The notes below the pieces were generated by a model. It saw nothing but the letters and a program-made list of their open reading frames with translations. It had not been told where the DNA came from and did no database searches. DNA of 64,000 bases from Planctomycetota bacterium (GTDB taxonomy: Bacteria; Planctomycetota; SZUA-567; H5-PLA8): NCBI GenBank assembly GCA_015075375.1, contig JABTUM010000004.1, forward strand, positions 659,838-723,837. The letters are read 5' to 3'. Within the stretch, counting starts at the first letter, position 1. Each line of letters begins with the position of its first letter. The position numbers and the translations under genes were made by a program. Below are positions 53,011 through 60,843 of this stretch, one piece after another.

Positions 53011-54156
53011 ATGCTTCGATTCACGCTTCATGCACACGACGGCGCGGCTCGCGCGGGCGAGGTCGCGACGGAGCACGGCGTCTTCGAGACGCCGGCGTTC
53101 ATGCCGGTGGGCACGCTGGCGGCGGTGAAGGGTCTGCTTCCGGCGCAGCTTCGCGAAGCCGGCGCGCAGATCGTCTTGGGCAACGCCCTGCACTTGGCCT
53201 GGCGGCCGGGCGAGAAGCGTGTCGAGCAACTGGGCGGCCTGCAGAAATTCAGCGGATGGAACGGCCCGATGCTCACCGACAGCGGCGGCTTCCAGATCTT
53301 CAGTCTGCCGGGGTTGCGCAAGATCAGCGAAGACGGCGCGGAGTTCGCCAGTCCGGTGGACGGCGCGGTGCGGATGTTCACGCCGGAAAGCGTCGTCGAT
53401 CTGGAGTGCGCGCTGGGCGCGGACATCATCATGCCGCTAGACCACTTAAAGGAACTGCCGTGCCCGCGGACGGAACTGGTGGACGCGGTGGACCGTTCGA
53501 TCCGTTGGGCCGAGCGCGCCATAATAAGGAAGGAACAGCTCAACCGGCCAGACGTAAACCTCTTCGGCATCGTGCAAGGCGGGACCGATCTGGAACTGCG
53601 CGGCCGCAGCGCGGAAGGCACGTGCCGGCTCCCGTTTGCGGGCTTCGCGCTGGGAGGTTTCAGCGTCGGCGAGGCGACCGAATCGATGCACGCGGGAATC
53701 GCGTTCAGCGCGCCGCTTTTGCCGGCCGATAAGCCGCGCTACCTGATGGGCATGGGCACGCCCTTGGACCTCCTGCACGCCGTGAGCTGCGGGATGGACA
53801 TGTTCGATTGCACGCTGCCGACGCGTAATGGGCGCAATGCGATGGCCTTTACGTCCTCGGGCACGCTGCGGCTTCGCAACGCGCGCTTCGCGGACGATCC
53901 GGCGCCGCTGGACCCGAACTGTTCCTGCTACGCCTGCCGGACCTGCTCGCGCGCTTACCTGCGCCATTTGTTCCTTGCCCGGGAGATGAACGCGGCTATT
54001 TTGACCTCGCTGCATAACGTGTCGTTCTATCTCGGTTTAATGGCGCAGAGCCGCGATGCGATCCGGGCCGGACGCTTCGCGGCGTTTCGTATTTCGTTCG
54101 AGCGGGCCTACGGCCGGCCGGCGGACGAGACGGACGGCCCAGACGAGCAAAGTTGA
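53011..54156 (+). CDS. tgt: tRNA-guanine transglycosylase
   Basis: The 381-residue enzyme exchanges guanine-34 for preQ1 in queuosine tRNAs. D90 in TDSGGFQ, D144 in IIMPLDHL and D266 in DMFDCTLPTRNGRN correspond to the substrate and catalytic aspartates. CSCYAC with a later His about 25 residues on (SLHNV) binds zinc. GNALHLAWRPG and PLDHLKELPCP differ from the usual GNTYHL and FDECTPYP, so the pocket is slightly divergent. It starts a tgt-yajC-secDF cluster, a widespread order. Confidence 0.92.
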   Translation: MLRFTLHAHDGAARAGEVATEHGVFETPAFMPVGTLAAVKGLLPAQLREAGAQIVLGNALHLAWRPGEKRVEQLGGLQKFSGWNGPMLTDSGGFQIFSLPGLRKISEDGAEFASPVDGAVRMFTPESVVDLECALGADIIMPLDHLKELPCPRTELVDAVDRSIRWAERAIIRKEQLNRPDVNLFGIVQGGTDLELRGRSAEGTCRLPFAGFALGGFSVGEATESMHAGIAFSAPLLPADKPRYLMGMGTPLDLLHAVSCGMDMFDCTLPTRNGRNAMAFTSSGTLRLRNARFADDPAPLDPNCSCYACRTCSRAYLRHLFLAREMNAAILTSLHNVSFYLGLMAQSRDAIRAGRFAAFRISFERAYGRPADETDGPDEQS

Positions 54157-54161
54157 GCACG

Positions 54162-54527
54162 ATGAGTCAGGCAATGCTGATGGCGTGGTCGGTGCTGGCG
54201 CAGTCCAGTGGCGGTGGCGGGCAGCCCGGAGGGCTTGAGGCGCTGGGGCCGCTGCTGACGATCATCGTTCCGTTCTTTCTGATCTTTTACGTCCTGATCA
54301 TGCGGCCGGAGAGCAAGCGCCGCAAAGAGCGCCAGGAACTGCTGAACACCATCGAAGAGAAAGATGAAGTCGTAACCATCGGCGGCTTGCACGGCACCAT
54401 CGTGAAGTTGGACGCCGACGATGTGGTTTTGCAGGTGGATCCGAAGCAGAACGTCAAGCTGCGCTTCCGGCGAAGTTCGATCGAAGGCGTCACGAAGAAG
54501 CACAAGTCCGAGGCCGAAAAGAAGTGA
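54162..54527 (+). CDS. yajC: Sec translocase accessory protein YajC
   Basis: The 121-residue protein has a single membrane helix near residue 30 (LLTIIVPFFLIFYVLIMRP) and the basic stretch SKRRKERQELL, then DEVVTIGGLHGTIVKL, all YajC marks. It associates with SecDF in the membrane. The ATG at 54162 is chosen; an in-frame TTG at 54153 overlaps the tgt stop as TTGA and would add 3 residues. It overlaps the next gene by 4 bases in GTGA. Confidence 0.92.
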   Translation: MSQAMLMAWSVLAQSSGGGGQPGGLEALGPLLTIIVPFFLIFYVLIMRPESKRRKERQELLNTIEEKDEVVTIGGLHGTIVKLDADDVVLQVDPKQNVKLRFRRSSIEGVTKKHKSEAEKK

Positions 54528-54976
54528 ATCGACGCCCCGCCCGCCCCGCGGCCTTCTGCGCGCCCGTCCTGACGGGCGTGCTGCTGGCGCTGTTGACGGC
54601 GGCGTGGACGCCCGTCTCGCAACTGGTGCGCGTCATCGAGCACCCGGCCGGCTCGGATCGCCGCGCGGCGGTGCAGGTGGTGCTGGGGCTTGCCGGGCCT
54701 GCTTCCGATAACGGCGCAGAACGGCGCGCGCCTACGCACCCGACGATCGAGCGCGGTTTAAGCGGCGAGGCCGAGGCGCCGTCCGCGCCGCTCTTCGAAC
54801 GCCGCCTGCTGGACGAAGATTTTCATGTGCCGACCGCGGCCTGCCTGCCGCGGCTGGCCGTTTGGGTTCCGGCCCAGGCTCTCGCGCCGCCGGAGTTTGT
54901 ACGCACACCCCAGCCTGCTCCGCAGGCGCAGCTTGCCGCTCTTCCCGCCGTTCCCCGCGGACCGCCTGCCGCCTGA
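54524..54976 (+). CDS. Small membrane or exported protein between yajC and secDF
   Basis: The 150-residue protein begins at GTG 54524 overlapping the yajC stop as GTGA. The first 30 residues have one membrane helix or signal (FCAPVLTGVLLALLTAAW), and the rest is Pro/Ala rich and disordered. I do not recognise a family. Its place between yajC and secDF could be a local invention; the 109-bp gap to secDF suggests it may be a real gene rather than a shadow. Confidence is moderate. Confidence 0.55.
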   Translation: MNRRPARPAAFCAPVLTGVLLALLTAAWTPVSQLVRVIEHPAGSDRRAAVQVVLGLAGPASDNGAERRAPTHPTIERGLSGEAEAPSAPLFERRLLDEDFHVPTAACLPRLAVWVPAQALAPPEFVRTPQPAPQAQLAALPAVPRGPPAA

Positions 54977-55085
54977 CTACCGCCGTACTCGCCGCATCGA
55001 ATCGGGCGCAGGACCGCGCAGAGCGCGCGGATGGGATGCATTCGTTTTTTGACGTACAAGCCGGCTTAAACAAAGGACACAGGTC

Positions 55086-58000
55086 ATGCCTAACAAAACG
55101 ATGTCGCTGCTGCCGCAGTTCCTGATCGCGCTGCTGATCGGATCGGCCGCCTACGGCGCGGTCACCTACACGCTCTTCCACGAGTGGCGCAAAGTCTCGC
55201 TCGTGGACAATGCTTACGACCGGGCCAAGGACCGCGAGACGCAGGAGCAGATCAACCAGAGCCTGGACGAAATTTTCCTCGCGCCGGGCAAGGAAGAGAT
55301 CAAGGCGTACTACACGCCGCTCGCGGATTCCAAGAAGGACGAGTACATCAAGATCCGCAATTCGCAGAACACGAAGGAACTCGACGCGTTCTTCACTTCG
55401 AACATCCGGCCGAGCACGCAGATCCCCTGGATCAGCGGCTTGGGCCTGATTGCGATGATCTTCGTGCTGCACCGCGCCTTCCGCGGGCTGTTCCAGAAGC
55501 AAGCTTGGCGCATGGCGCTGGTGATGATCATGACCGGGCTACTGGGCGGGTACTTCTGGTTCTTGAGTTCCAACGGCATCTATCCGATGGGCATCGACTT
55601 GGCCGGCGGCACCGAACTGATTTACCGGCTCGATACCAGCGAGACAGACCGCCGCATCGCCAAGGAACAGGAAAAGCTCGTCGATTTGCGCGGCAAGGTG
55701 GAGACCGGCGAAGCAAAAGCCGACGCGCTGCGCCATACCGAAGACTTGATCACGGCGTTGACTCAGAGCAAGGACACGGCGCCCGAGAAGGCCGCGGACA
55801 TCGTGCGCAAGCGCATCGACCCGACGGGCACCAAGGGCATTCCGATCACCAAGTACGGCAACGACCGGCTGCGCATCCAGTTGCCCAAGGCCAGCCCCGA
55901 AGACGTGGAAAAGATCAAGCGCGCCATCCGCACACAGGGCCGCCTGACCTTCCACCTCGTGGCGAATCCGAGCAAGCAGCAGGCGATCATCCAGGCGGTG
56001 GAAGCGTCGGAAGACAAGGAAGCGGACGGCTACAAGCAGATCTTCGAAGTGCGCAAGGACGCGTACGACAAAAAGAAGGTCGAACGGATTCCGGTCATCG
56101 TCGAAGCCACGCCGATGCTGGAAGGCTCCCGCATCGCGCATTCGGGCATCTCGCGCAACGAACAAGGCGGCTTCCAGGTCGATATCCAGTTCGACGCGCA
56201 GGGCGCGACGGACTTCGGGCAGGTCACGCAGGCGAACGTGGGCGAGCAGATGGCGATCGTGCTCGACGGCAACTGCTTCTCGGCGCCCCGCATCAACGAG
56301 CCGATCACGGGCGGGCGCTGTCAGATCACCGGCAACTTCAGCCAGGAAGAAGCGAGCGAACTCTCGAACGTGCTGAACGCGGGTTCGCTGCCGGCGGAAG
56401 TGGTGCTGGAAAGCGAATTCACGGTCGGCCCGTCGCTGGGTCACGAGCAGATCGATTCGGGCATCCTGGCTACCCTGGTGGGCGCGTTCTTCGTCGCGTT
56501 CTTCATCTGGGTTTACTACCGCGTCAGCGGCTTCATTGCGGTCGTCTGCCTGGGGCTGAACCTGATCATCCTGCTGGGCGCGCTGGGCTTCTTTAAGGCC
56601 ACGATGACGCTGCCGGGCATCGCCGGTATCCTGCTCACCTTGGGCATGGCCGTCGACGCCAACGTGCTGATCTTCGAGCGTATACGCGAGGAATTGGCAC
56701 GCGGAAGGCCCGCGCGTTTGGCCGTGCAGCACGGTTTCGACCGCGCGGTGGTCACGATCCTCGACTCGCAGCTCACCACGCTGCTCTCGGGCATCATCCT
56801 CTACTACCTGGGCACCGGACCGGTGCGCGGCTTCGCCGTCACCCTGTCCTTGGGCATTTTGGTCACGATCCTGGCTAACCTGTGGATCTGCCGGCAGGTC
56901 TTCGACTGGCTGGTCTCCCGCGACGCCATCGAGAGCCTGCCCATGATGCAGATGATGAAGAACCCGAACCTCGATTACATGGGCATGAGCAAGCCGTGGA
57001 TGGTGGGCTCCATGACGCTGGTGGGGCTCTCGCTGGCGGGCTTCGTCCTGATGGGCGTCGTCAGCAACAAGATCTACGACCTGGACTTCACGGGCGGAAC
57101 CTTGATCCAGTTCAACTTCGCGCAAGGCCAGGAACAGGATCGCGCCAGCGTCGAAAAGACGGTGGAAGAGACGCTGCGCGAAACGGTTCGGGGGGACCTG
57201 GAGGCCGCGAAGGGCAAGCTGGAATCCCTGGCCGCTTCGGGCAAGAAGGGTCACGACCTGCGCGAAGCGTTGGTCAAGGAACTCCCCGTGCTGGGCACGA
57301 CGCAGTTCAGTCTCAGCTCGGAGATCACGCCGGAAGGCCTGCTTGAAGTGGCGGGCGGCCTGGGAGAGGTGCTCAAAGACTGGGACGCCGTGCGTCTGGA
57401 CGCGCAGCCGTTCGGTACGCCGAAGGATGGGACCAGCACCTACAAGAGCTTCACGCTCACCACGCGCGTGACGCAGGCGGCGGTGATCGAGGTGCTCGGC
57501 GAACGGTTGCTGGAGGCCTTCAAAGGCCCGCTGGAGCCGCGCGCGGTGGAAGTGGTGGAGCACAAGGCCATCCGTGTCCGCCTCGACCGTTTCGATAAGG
57601 ACACTGAGCAGAATGCCAGCGACGAGCAGCTTAAGGCCGAAGTCGAGAAGGCCGTCGCGGCGGTGGCCCAGGAACCTGAAAACCAAGAAGTGAAGAAGTC
57701 GCTGCAGGCGCTGCAAGCGGGCGCGGCGGTCGCAGACGAAGCCGTGGGCCGCACGCGGGCGTACGTCGAACTGACGCCCGTGCCGGAAGATCCGCTCGAA
57801 CTTCAGCGCGTGTTGGGCGCGCTGCGCTCGGCGAGCATCAAGCACCGCGTCGAAGGCGCGATCGGACGCAAGACGCAGTATGGCGGGCAGGTCTCGGGCG
57901 AGATGCGCCGCGATGCCTTCGTCGCGCTGCTGGCCGCGCTGGCCGGCATCTTCATGTACTTGTGGTTCCGCTTCGAGTTCAGCGGCGCCTGGGGCTTCGG

Positions 58001-58487
58001 AGCCAGCTTGGCGCTCTTCCACGACGCCGCGGTCACCATCGGCGCCGTCTGCCTCGTCAACGCCACCGGCATCCTGCCGGTCCTGCTGGACCTGAACATG
58101 GTCGCCGCGATTTTGACGATCATCGGTTACTCCGTGAACGACACGATCGTGATCTTCGACCGTATCCGCGAAATCAAGACGCAGCATCCCACACGCGATA
58201 TGGGCGAGATCATCAACGAAGCGACGAACCAGACGCTGACGCGCACGCTGATCACGGCGGGCACGACGATGCTGGCGACGCTGTCCCTCTTTATCCTGGG
58301 CGGCCCGACGATCCGGGACCTTTCGTTCCCGTTCATCGTCGGCATCTTCGTCGGCTGTTACAGCTCGATCTTCGTGGCCGCGCCGGCGACGAAGTGGTGG
58401 ATGGAACGGTTCGGTGCGGGTTCGATGGCGGCGGTTCGCGCCTCGGCTCCGGTCAAGACGGCGACGGCGGACAACGCCCACGTGTAA
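55086..58487 (+). CDS. secDF: Fused protein-export membrane protein SecDF
   Basis: The 1133-residue protein is a SecD-SecF fusion. SecD parts include DLAGGTELIYRLD and GILLTLGMAVDANVLIFERIREEL; SecF parts include DFTGG and IGYSVNDTIVIFDRIRE. Both carry the conserved aspartates of proton-driven export. There are 12 expected helices plus large periplasmic domains; both regions contain inserted Lys/Glu-rich segments, making it longer than the usual 740-1000 residues. AAAGGA lies 9 bases before the ATG. It pulls translocated proteins across the membrane with SecYEG and YajC. Confidence 0.95.
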   Translation: MPNKTMSLLPQFLIALLIGSAAYGAVTYTLFHEWRKVSLVDNAYDRAKDRETQEQINQSLDEIFLAPGKEEIKAYYTPLADSKKDEYIKIRNSQNTKELDAFFTSNIRPSTQIPWISGLGLIAMIFVLHRAFRGLFQKQAWRMALVMIMTGLLGGYFWFLSSNGIYPMGIDLAGGTELIYRLDTSETDRRIAKEQEKLVDLRGKVETGEAKADALRHTEDLITALTQSKDTAPEKAADIVRKRIDPTGTKGIPITKYGNDRLRIQLPKASPEDVEKIKRAIRTQGRLTFHLVANPSKQQAIIQAVEASEDKEADGYKQIFEVRKDAYDKKKVERIPVIVEATPMLEGSRIAHSGISRNEQGGFQVDIQFDAQGATDFGQVTQANVGEQMAIVLDGNCFSAPRINEPITGGRCQITGNFSQEEASELSNVLNAGSLPAEVVLESEFTVGPSLGHEQIDSGILATLVGAFFVAFFIWVYYRVSGFIAVVCLGLNLIILLGALGFFKATMTLPGIAGILLTLGMAVDANVLIFERIREELARGRPARLAVQHGFDRAVVTILDSQLTTLLSGIILYYLGTGPVRGFAVTLSLGILVTILANLWICRQVFDWLVSRDAIESLPMMQMMKNPNLDYMGMSKPWMVGSMTLVGLSLAGFVLMGVVSNKIYDLDFTGGTLIQFNFAQGQEQDRASVEKTVEETLRETVRGDLEAAKGKLESLAASGKKGHDLREALVKELPVLGTTQFSLSSEITPEGLLEVAGGLGEVLKDWDAVRLDAQPFGTPKDGTSTYKSFTLTTRVTQAAVIEVLGERLLEAFKGPLEPRAVEVVEHKAIRVRLDRFDKDTEQNASDEQLKAEVEKAVAAVAQEPENQEVKKSLQALQAGAAVADEAVGRTRAYVELTPVPEDPLELQRVLGALRSASIKHRVEGAIGRKTQYGGQVSGEMRRDAFVALLAALAGIFMYLWFRFEFSGAWGFGASLALFHDAAVTIGAVCLVNATGILPVLLDLNMVAAILTIIGYSVNDTIVIFDRIREIKTQHPTRDMGEIINEATNQTLTRTLITAGTTMLATLSLFILGGPTIRDLSFPFIVGIFVGCYSSIFVAAPATKWWMERFGAGSMAAVRASAPVKTATADNAHV

Positions 58488-58517
58488 GCCACACCGTTCG
58501 AATACGCGTCCTAAGGA

Positions 58518-58547
58518 GGGCGGGCCGGATAGGCCCGCCCTTTTTCT
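58518..58547 (+). terminator. Rho-independent terminator after secDF
   Basis: GGGCGGGCC (58518-58526) pairs perfectly with GGCCCGCCC (58532-58540) around GGATA, followed by TTTTTCTT. It lies 30 bp after the secDF stop. Confidence 0.88.
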
Positions 58548-58585
58548 TGGCGCGCGCTCGAACTCGGGGGATAGGCTGAGACCTC

Positions 58586-59974
58586 ATGAACGCGCCCACT
58601 CCGGAACCGTCCCTGAACGAAGCGGAACGTCCCCGCTTTCGCCTCGCCATGCTCCTTCCGGGCATCCTGGTGGCGGCCACCGGTGTCGGCAGCGGCGACC
58701 TGCTCACCGCCGGCTTTGCCGGTTCCAAGCTCGGACTCGCCATCCTCTGGGCGGCTTTGTACGGTGCGATCCTGAAGTGGGTGCTGAACGAAGGACTCGC
58801 GCGCTGGCAGATGGCCACGGGCACGACCCTGCTCGAAGGCTGGGTCCAAAAACTGGGGCGCTGGATCCGCTGGGTCTTTGGCGCGTACCTGCTCCTGTGG
58901 TCGTTCTTTACCGGCGCGGCGATGATGTCCGGCTGCGGCGTAGCCGGGCACGGACTGATGCCGCTGCACGAACCCGAGCCCGTCGTCGCGCGCGAAGGCG
59001 AATCCGAAGGCAGCCTTTCTTCACGCGAAGACGCTGCCCGTCGCGACGCGGCGCGGCGGGACAAGATCGTCTGGGGCATCGTGCACAGCCTCGCGGGGCT
59101 TCTGCTGGTCTGGTTCGGCGGCTTTAAGGTCTTCGAGATCGCGATGGCCGTCTGCATCGCAGTCATGTTCGGCACGGTGTTGCTCACGGCGGTACTGGCG
59201 AAGCCCGATCCCGGCGCCGTGCTTCAAGGCATTCTCGTGCCCCGGATTCCCAACAGCGGCTCAGGCGCGGACTTCTCGACCAGTCTGGGCTGGGTGCTGG
59301 GCGTCCTGGGCGGCGTGGGCGGAACGGCCACGCTCCTATGCTACGGCTACTGGATTCGCGAAGAACGGCGCGAAGGCGCTTCAGGCGTGCGCGCCTGCCG
59401 GCTCGATCTCGGCGTGGGTTACCTCCTGACGGCCCTCTTCGGAATGGCCATGATCAGTCTGGGCAGCGGGCTGAAGCTCGATGGACAAGGGGACGATTAC
59501 GCACCCATCCTGGCCGGTCGCCTGAGCGAGGTGATGGGGCCGTGGGGGCGCTGGATCTTTTTGCTCGGATTCTGGGGCGCGGTCTTCTCCAGCCTGCTGG
59601 GCGTCTGGCAGGGCGTGCCGTACCTCTTCGCCGACTTCGTGCTGCTCTGCCGCGGACGTTCGGCGGCACAGGAAAAAGTCGATCTGGCGAAGACGCGGGA
59701 ATACAAACTCTACCTGGTCGCTTTGGCGCTCTTGCCCATGGTCTTGTTGTGGCTCCCAGTCAAACGCATCCAACTTCTGTATGCGATCTTCGGCGCGTTC
59801 TTCATGCCGCTATTGGCTCTGACGCTCCTGATCCTCAACAACCGGCGCGACTGGGTAGGCGATCGCTTCAAGAGCGGCTGGATCATTAACCTCTTGCTTG
59901 GACTGACGCTCCTTTTTTTCGGCGCATTGGGCGCCCAGGAAGCCGTAAAGGCTTTCCAGAAATTGCTTAATTGA
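58586..59974 (+). CDS. Nramp-like transporter lacking the classical metal-site residues
   Basis: The 462-residue protein has about 10-11 membrane helices. TM1 has GVGSGDLLTAG where Nramp has DPGN, and TM6 has GGTATLLCYGYWIREE where Nramp has MPH. The Asp and Asn of DPGN and the Met and His of MPH are therefore replaced. This matches a divergent Nramp-related branch of unknown substrate seen in Planctomycetes. A charged loop of about 40 residues lies near residue 150. It is not part of the secDF transcript, given the terminator before it. Confidence 0.8.
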   Translation: MNAPTPEPSLNEAERPRFRLAMLLPGILVAATGVGSGDLLTAGFAGSKLGLAILWAALYGAILKWVLNEGLARWQMATGTTLLEGWVQKLGRWIRWVFGAYLLLWSFFTGAAMMSGCGVAGHGLMPLHEPEPVVAREGESEGSLSSREDAARRDAARRDKIVWGIVHSLAGLLLVWFGGFKVFEIAMAVCIAVMFGTVLLTAVLAKPDPGAVLQGILVPRIPNSGSGADFSTSLGWVLGVLGGVGGTATLLCYGYWIREERREGASGVRACRLDLGVGYLLTALFGMAMISLGSGLKLDGQGDDYAPILAGRLSEVMGPWGRWIFLLGFWGAVFSSLLGVWQGVPYLFADFVLLCRGRSAAQEKVDLAKTREYKLYLVALALLPMVLLWLPVKRIQLLYAIFGAFFMPLLALTLLILNNRRDWVGDRFKSGWIINLLLGLTLLFFGALGAQEAVKAFQKLLN

Positions 59975-60037
59975 AGCCGCCCGGCCGGGCGAACTCCGTC
60001 GGCGCCCGGACCGGCAGGGTTCTTCGGGGAGGCGCAC

Positions 60038-60721
60038 ATGGTTCGGTTCTTCAACTGGCTCTGGACCCACGGCGTCCTGAATAACTTCGTCGCCGGAGCG
60101 CTGGTGCTGCTGCCGATCGCGATCACCATCGGCTTGATGGCCTGGGCGGTGGAACAGGTGCGCGGCATCTTCGGCAAAGGCACGCCAGTCGGGGAATTTA
60201 TCCGCGGATTCGGCGAGCGATTCGTCGAACACAATACCCTGGCCGCGCTGTTGGGCTGGGCCTGCGTGATCGTGGCCGTCTGGCTGCTGGGTATGCTGTT
60301 TCGCGCCTTCGCCCGGCACGAATTGGAAGCGATTTTTAACGGCCTGCTCAATCGGATTCCCATTTTCCGCAGCATTTACAAGCCGGTGAGCCAGGTCGTA
60401 GGACTCATGAAGGGCAGCGGCGAGCAGGATCTCGCCAAAATGAGCGTCTGCTCCTGCACCTTCGGCGCCGAGGGCGGCGCCGGATTCCTGGGCCTGCTGG
60501 CCAACCGTGAAACCTACCGGATGGGCGGGCAGGAGATGCTGCTCGTGTACGTGCCGACCAGCCCGGTGCCGATGTCGGGTGGGCTGATCTTTGCACCTAA
60601 AGCGTCGGTTCAAGTCATCCCCGAGATGAGCGTGGACGATCTGATGAAGGTGTACCTCTCGCTGGGGGTGCTGACCCCGCAGGTGATGCCGCCGGCGCTG
60701 CGCATTCCGGCTGCGGCCTGA
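60038..60721 (+). CDS. DUF502-family membrane protein
   Basis: The 227-residue protein has two membrane helices (near residues 15-40 and 70-90), then the DUF502 core with IPIFRSIYKPVSQVVGL and LVYVPTSPVPMSGG. The family is widely conserved but uncharacterised, with a suggested envelope role. GGGGAGG lies 6 bases before the ATG. It follows the Nramp-like gene by 63 bp and may share its transcript. Confidence 0.88.
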   Translation: MVRFFNWLWTHGVLNNFVAGALVLLPIAITIGLMAWAVEQVRGIFGKGTPVGEFIRGFGERFVEHNTLAALLGWACVIVAVWLLGMLFRAFARHELEAIFNGLLNRIPIFRSIYKPVSQVVGLMKGSGEQDLAKMSVCSCTFGAEGGAGFLGLLANRETYRMGGQEMLLVYVPTSPVPMSGGLIFAPKASVQVIPEMSVDDLMKVYLSLGVLTPQVMPPALRIPAAA

Positions 60722-60779
60722 GAATATTCGGCTTATGCGAAGCGTTTCGAGCGTCCCATTAGGGTTCCCAACCGGGACC

Positions 60780-60807
60780 TTGTATACCGCTGCAATGGTA
60801 TTAGAAT
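60780..60807 (+). promoter_or_regulatory. Candidate promoter of the large CehA/McbA-like gene
   Basis: TTGTAT (60780-60785) and TAGAAT (60802-60807) are separated by 16 bases. The -10 matches five of six consensus bases; the -35 matches three. The start codon is 37 bases downstream. Confidence 0.35.
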
Positions 60808-60843
60808 CAAAGAGTTGCATGGATTCGCCTTGGAGTGCCGCCA

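Noticed and set aside
55539..58481. Minus-strand open frame of 980 residues opposite secDF
   Set aside because: SecDF on the plus strand is certain; the antisense frame has no family features.
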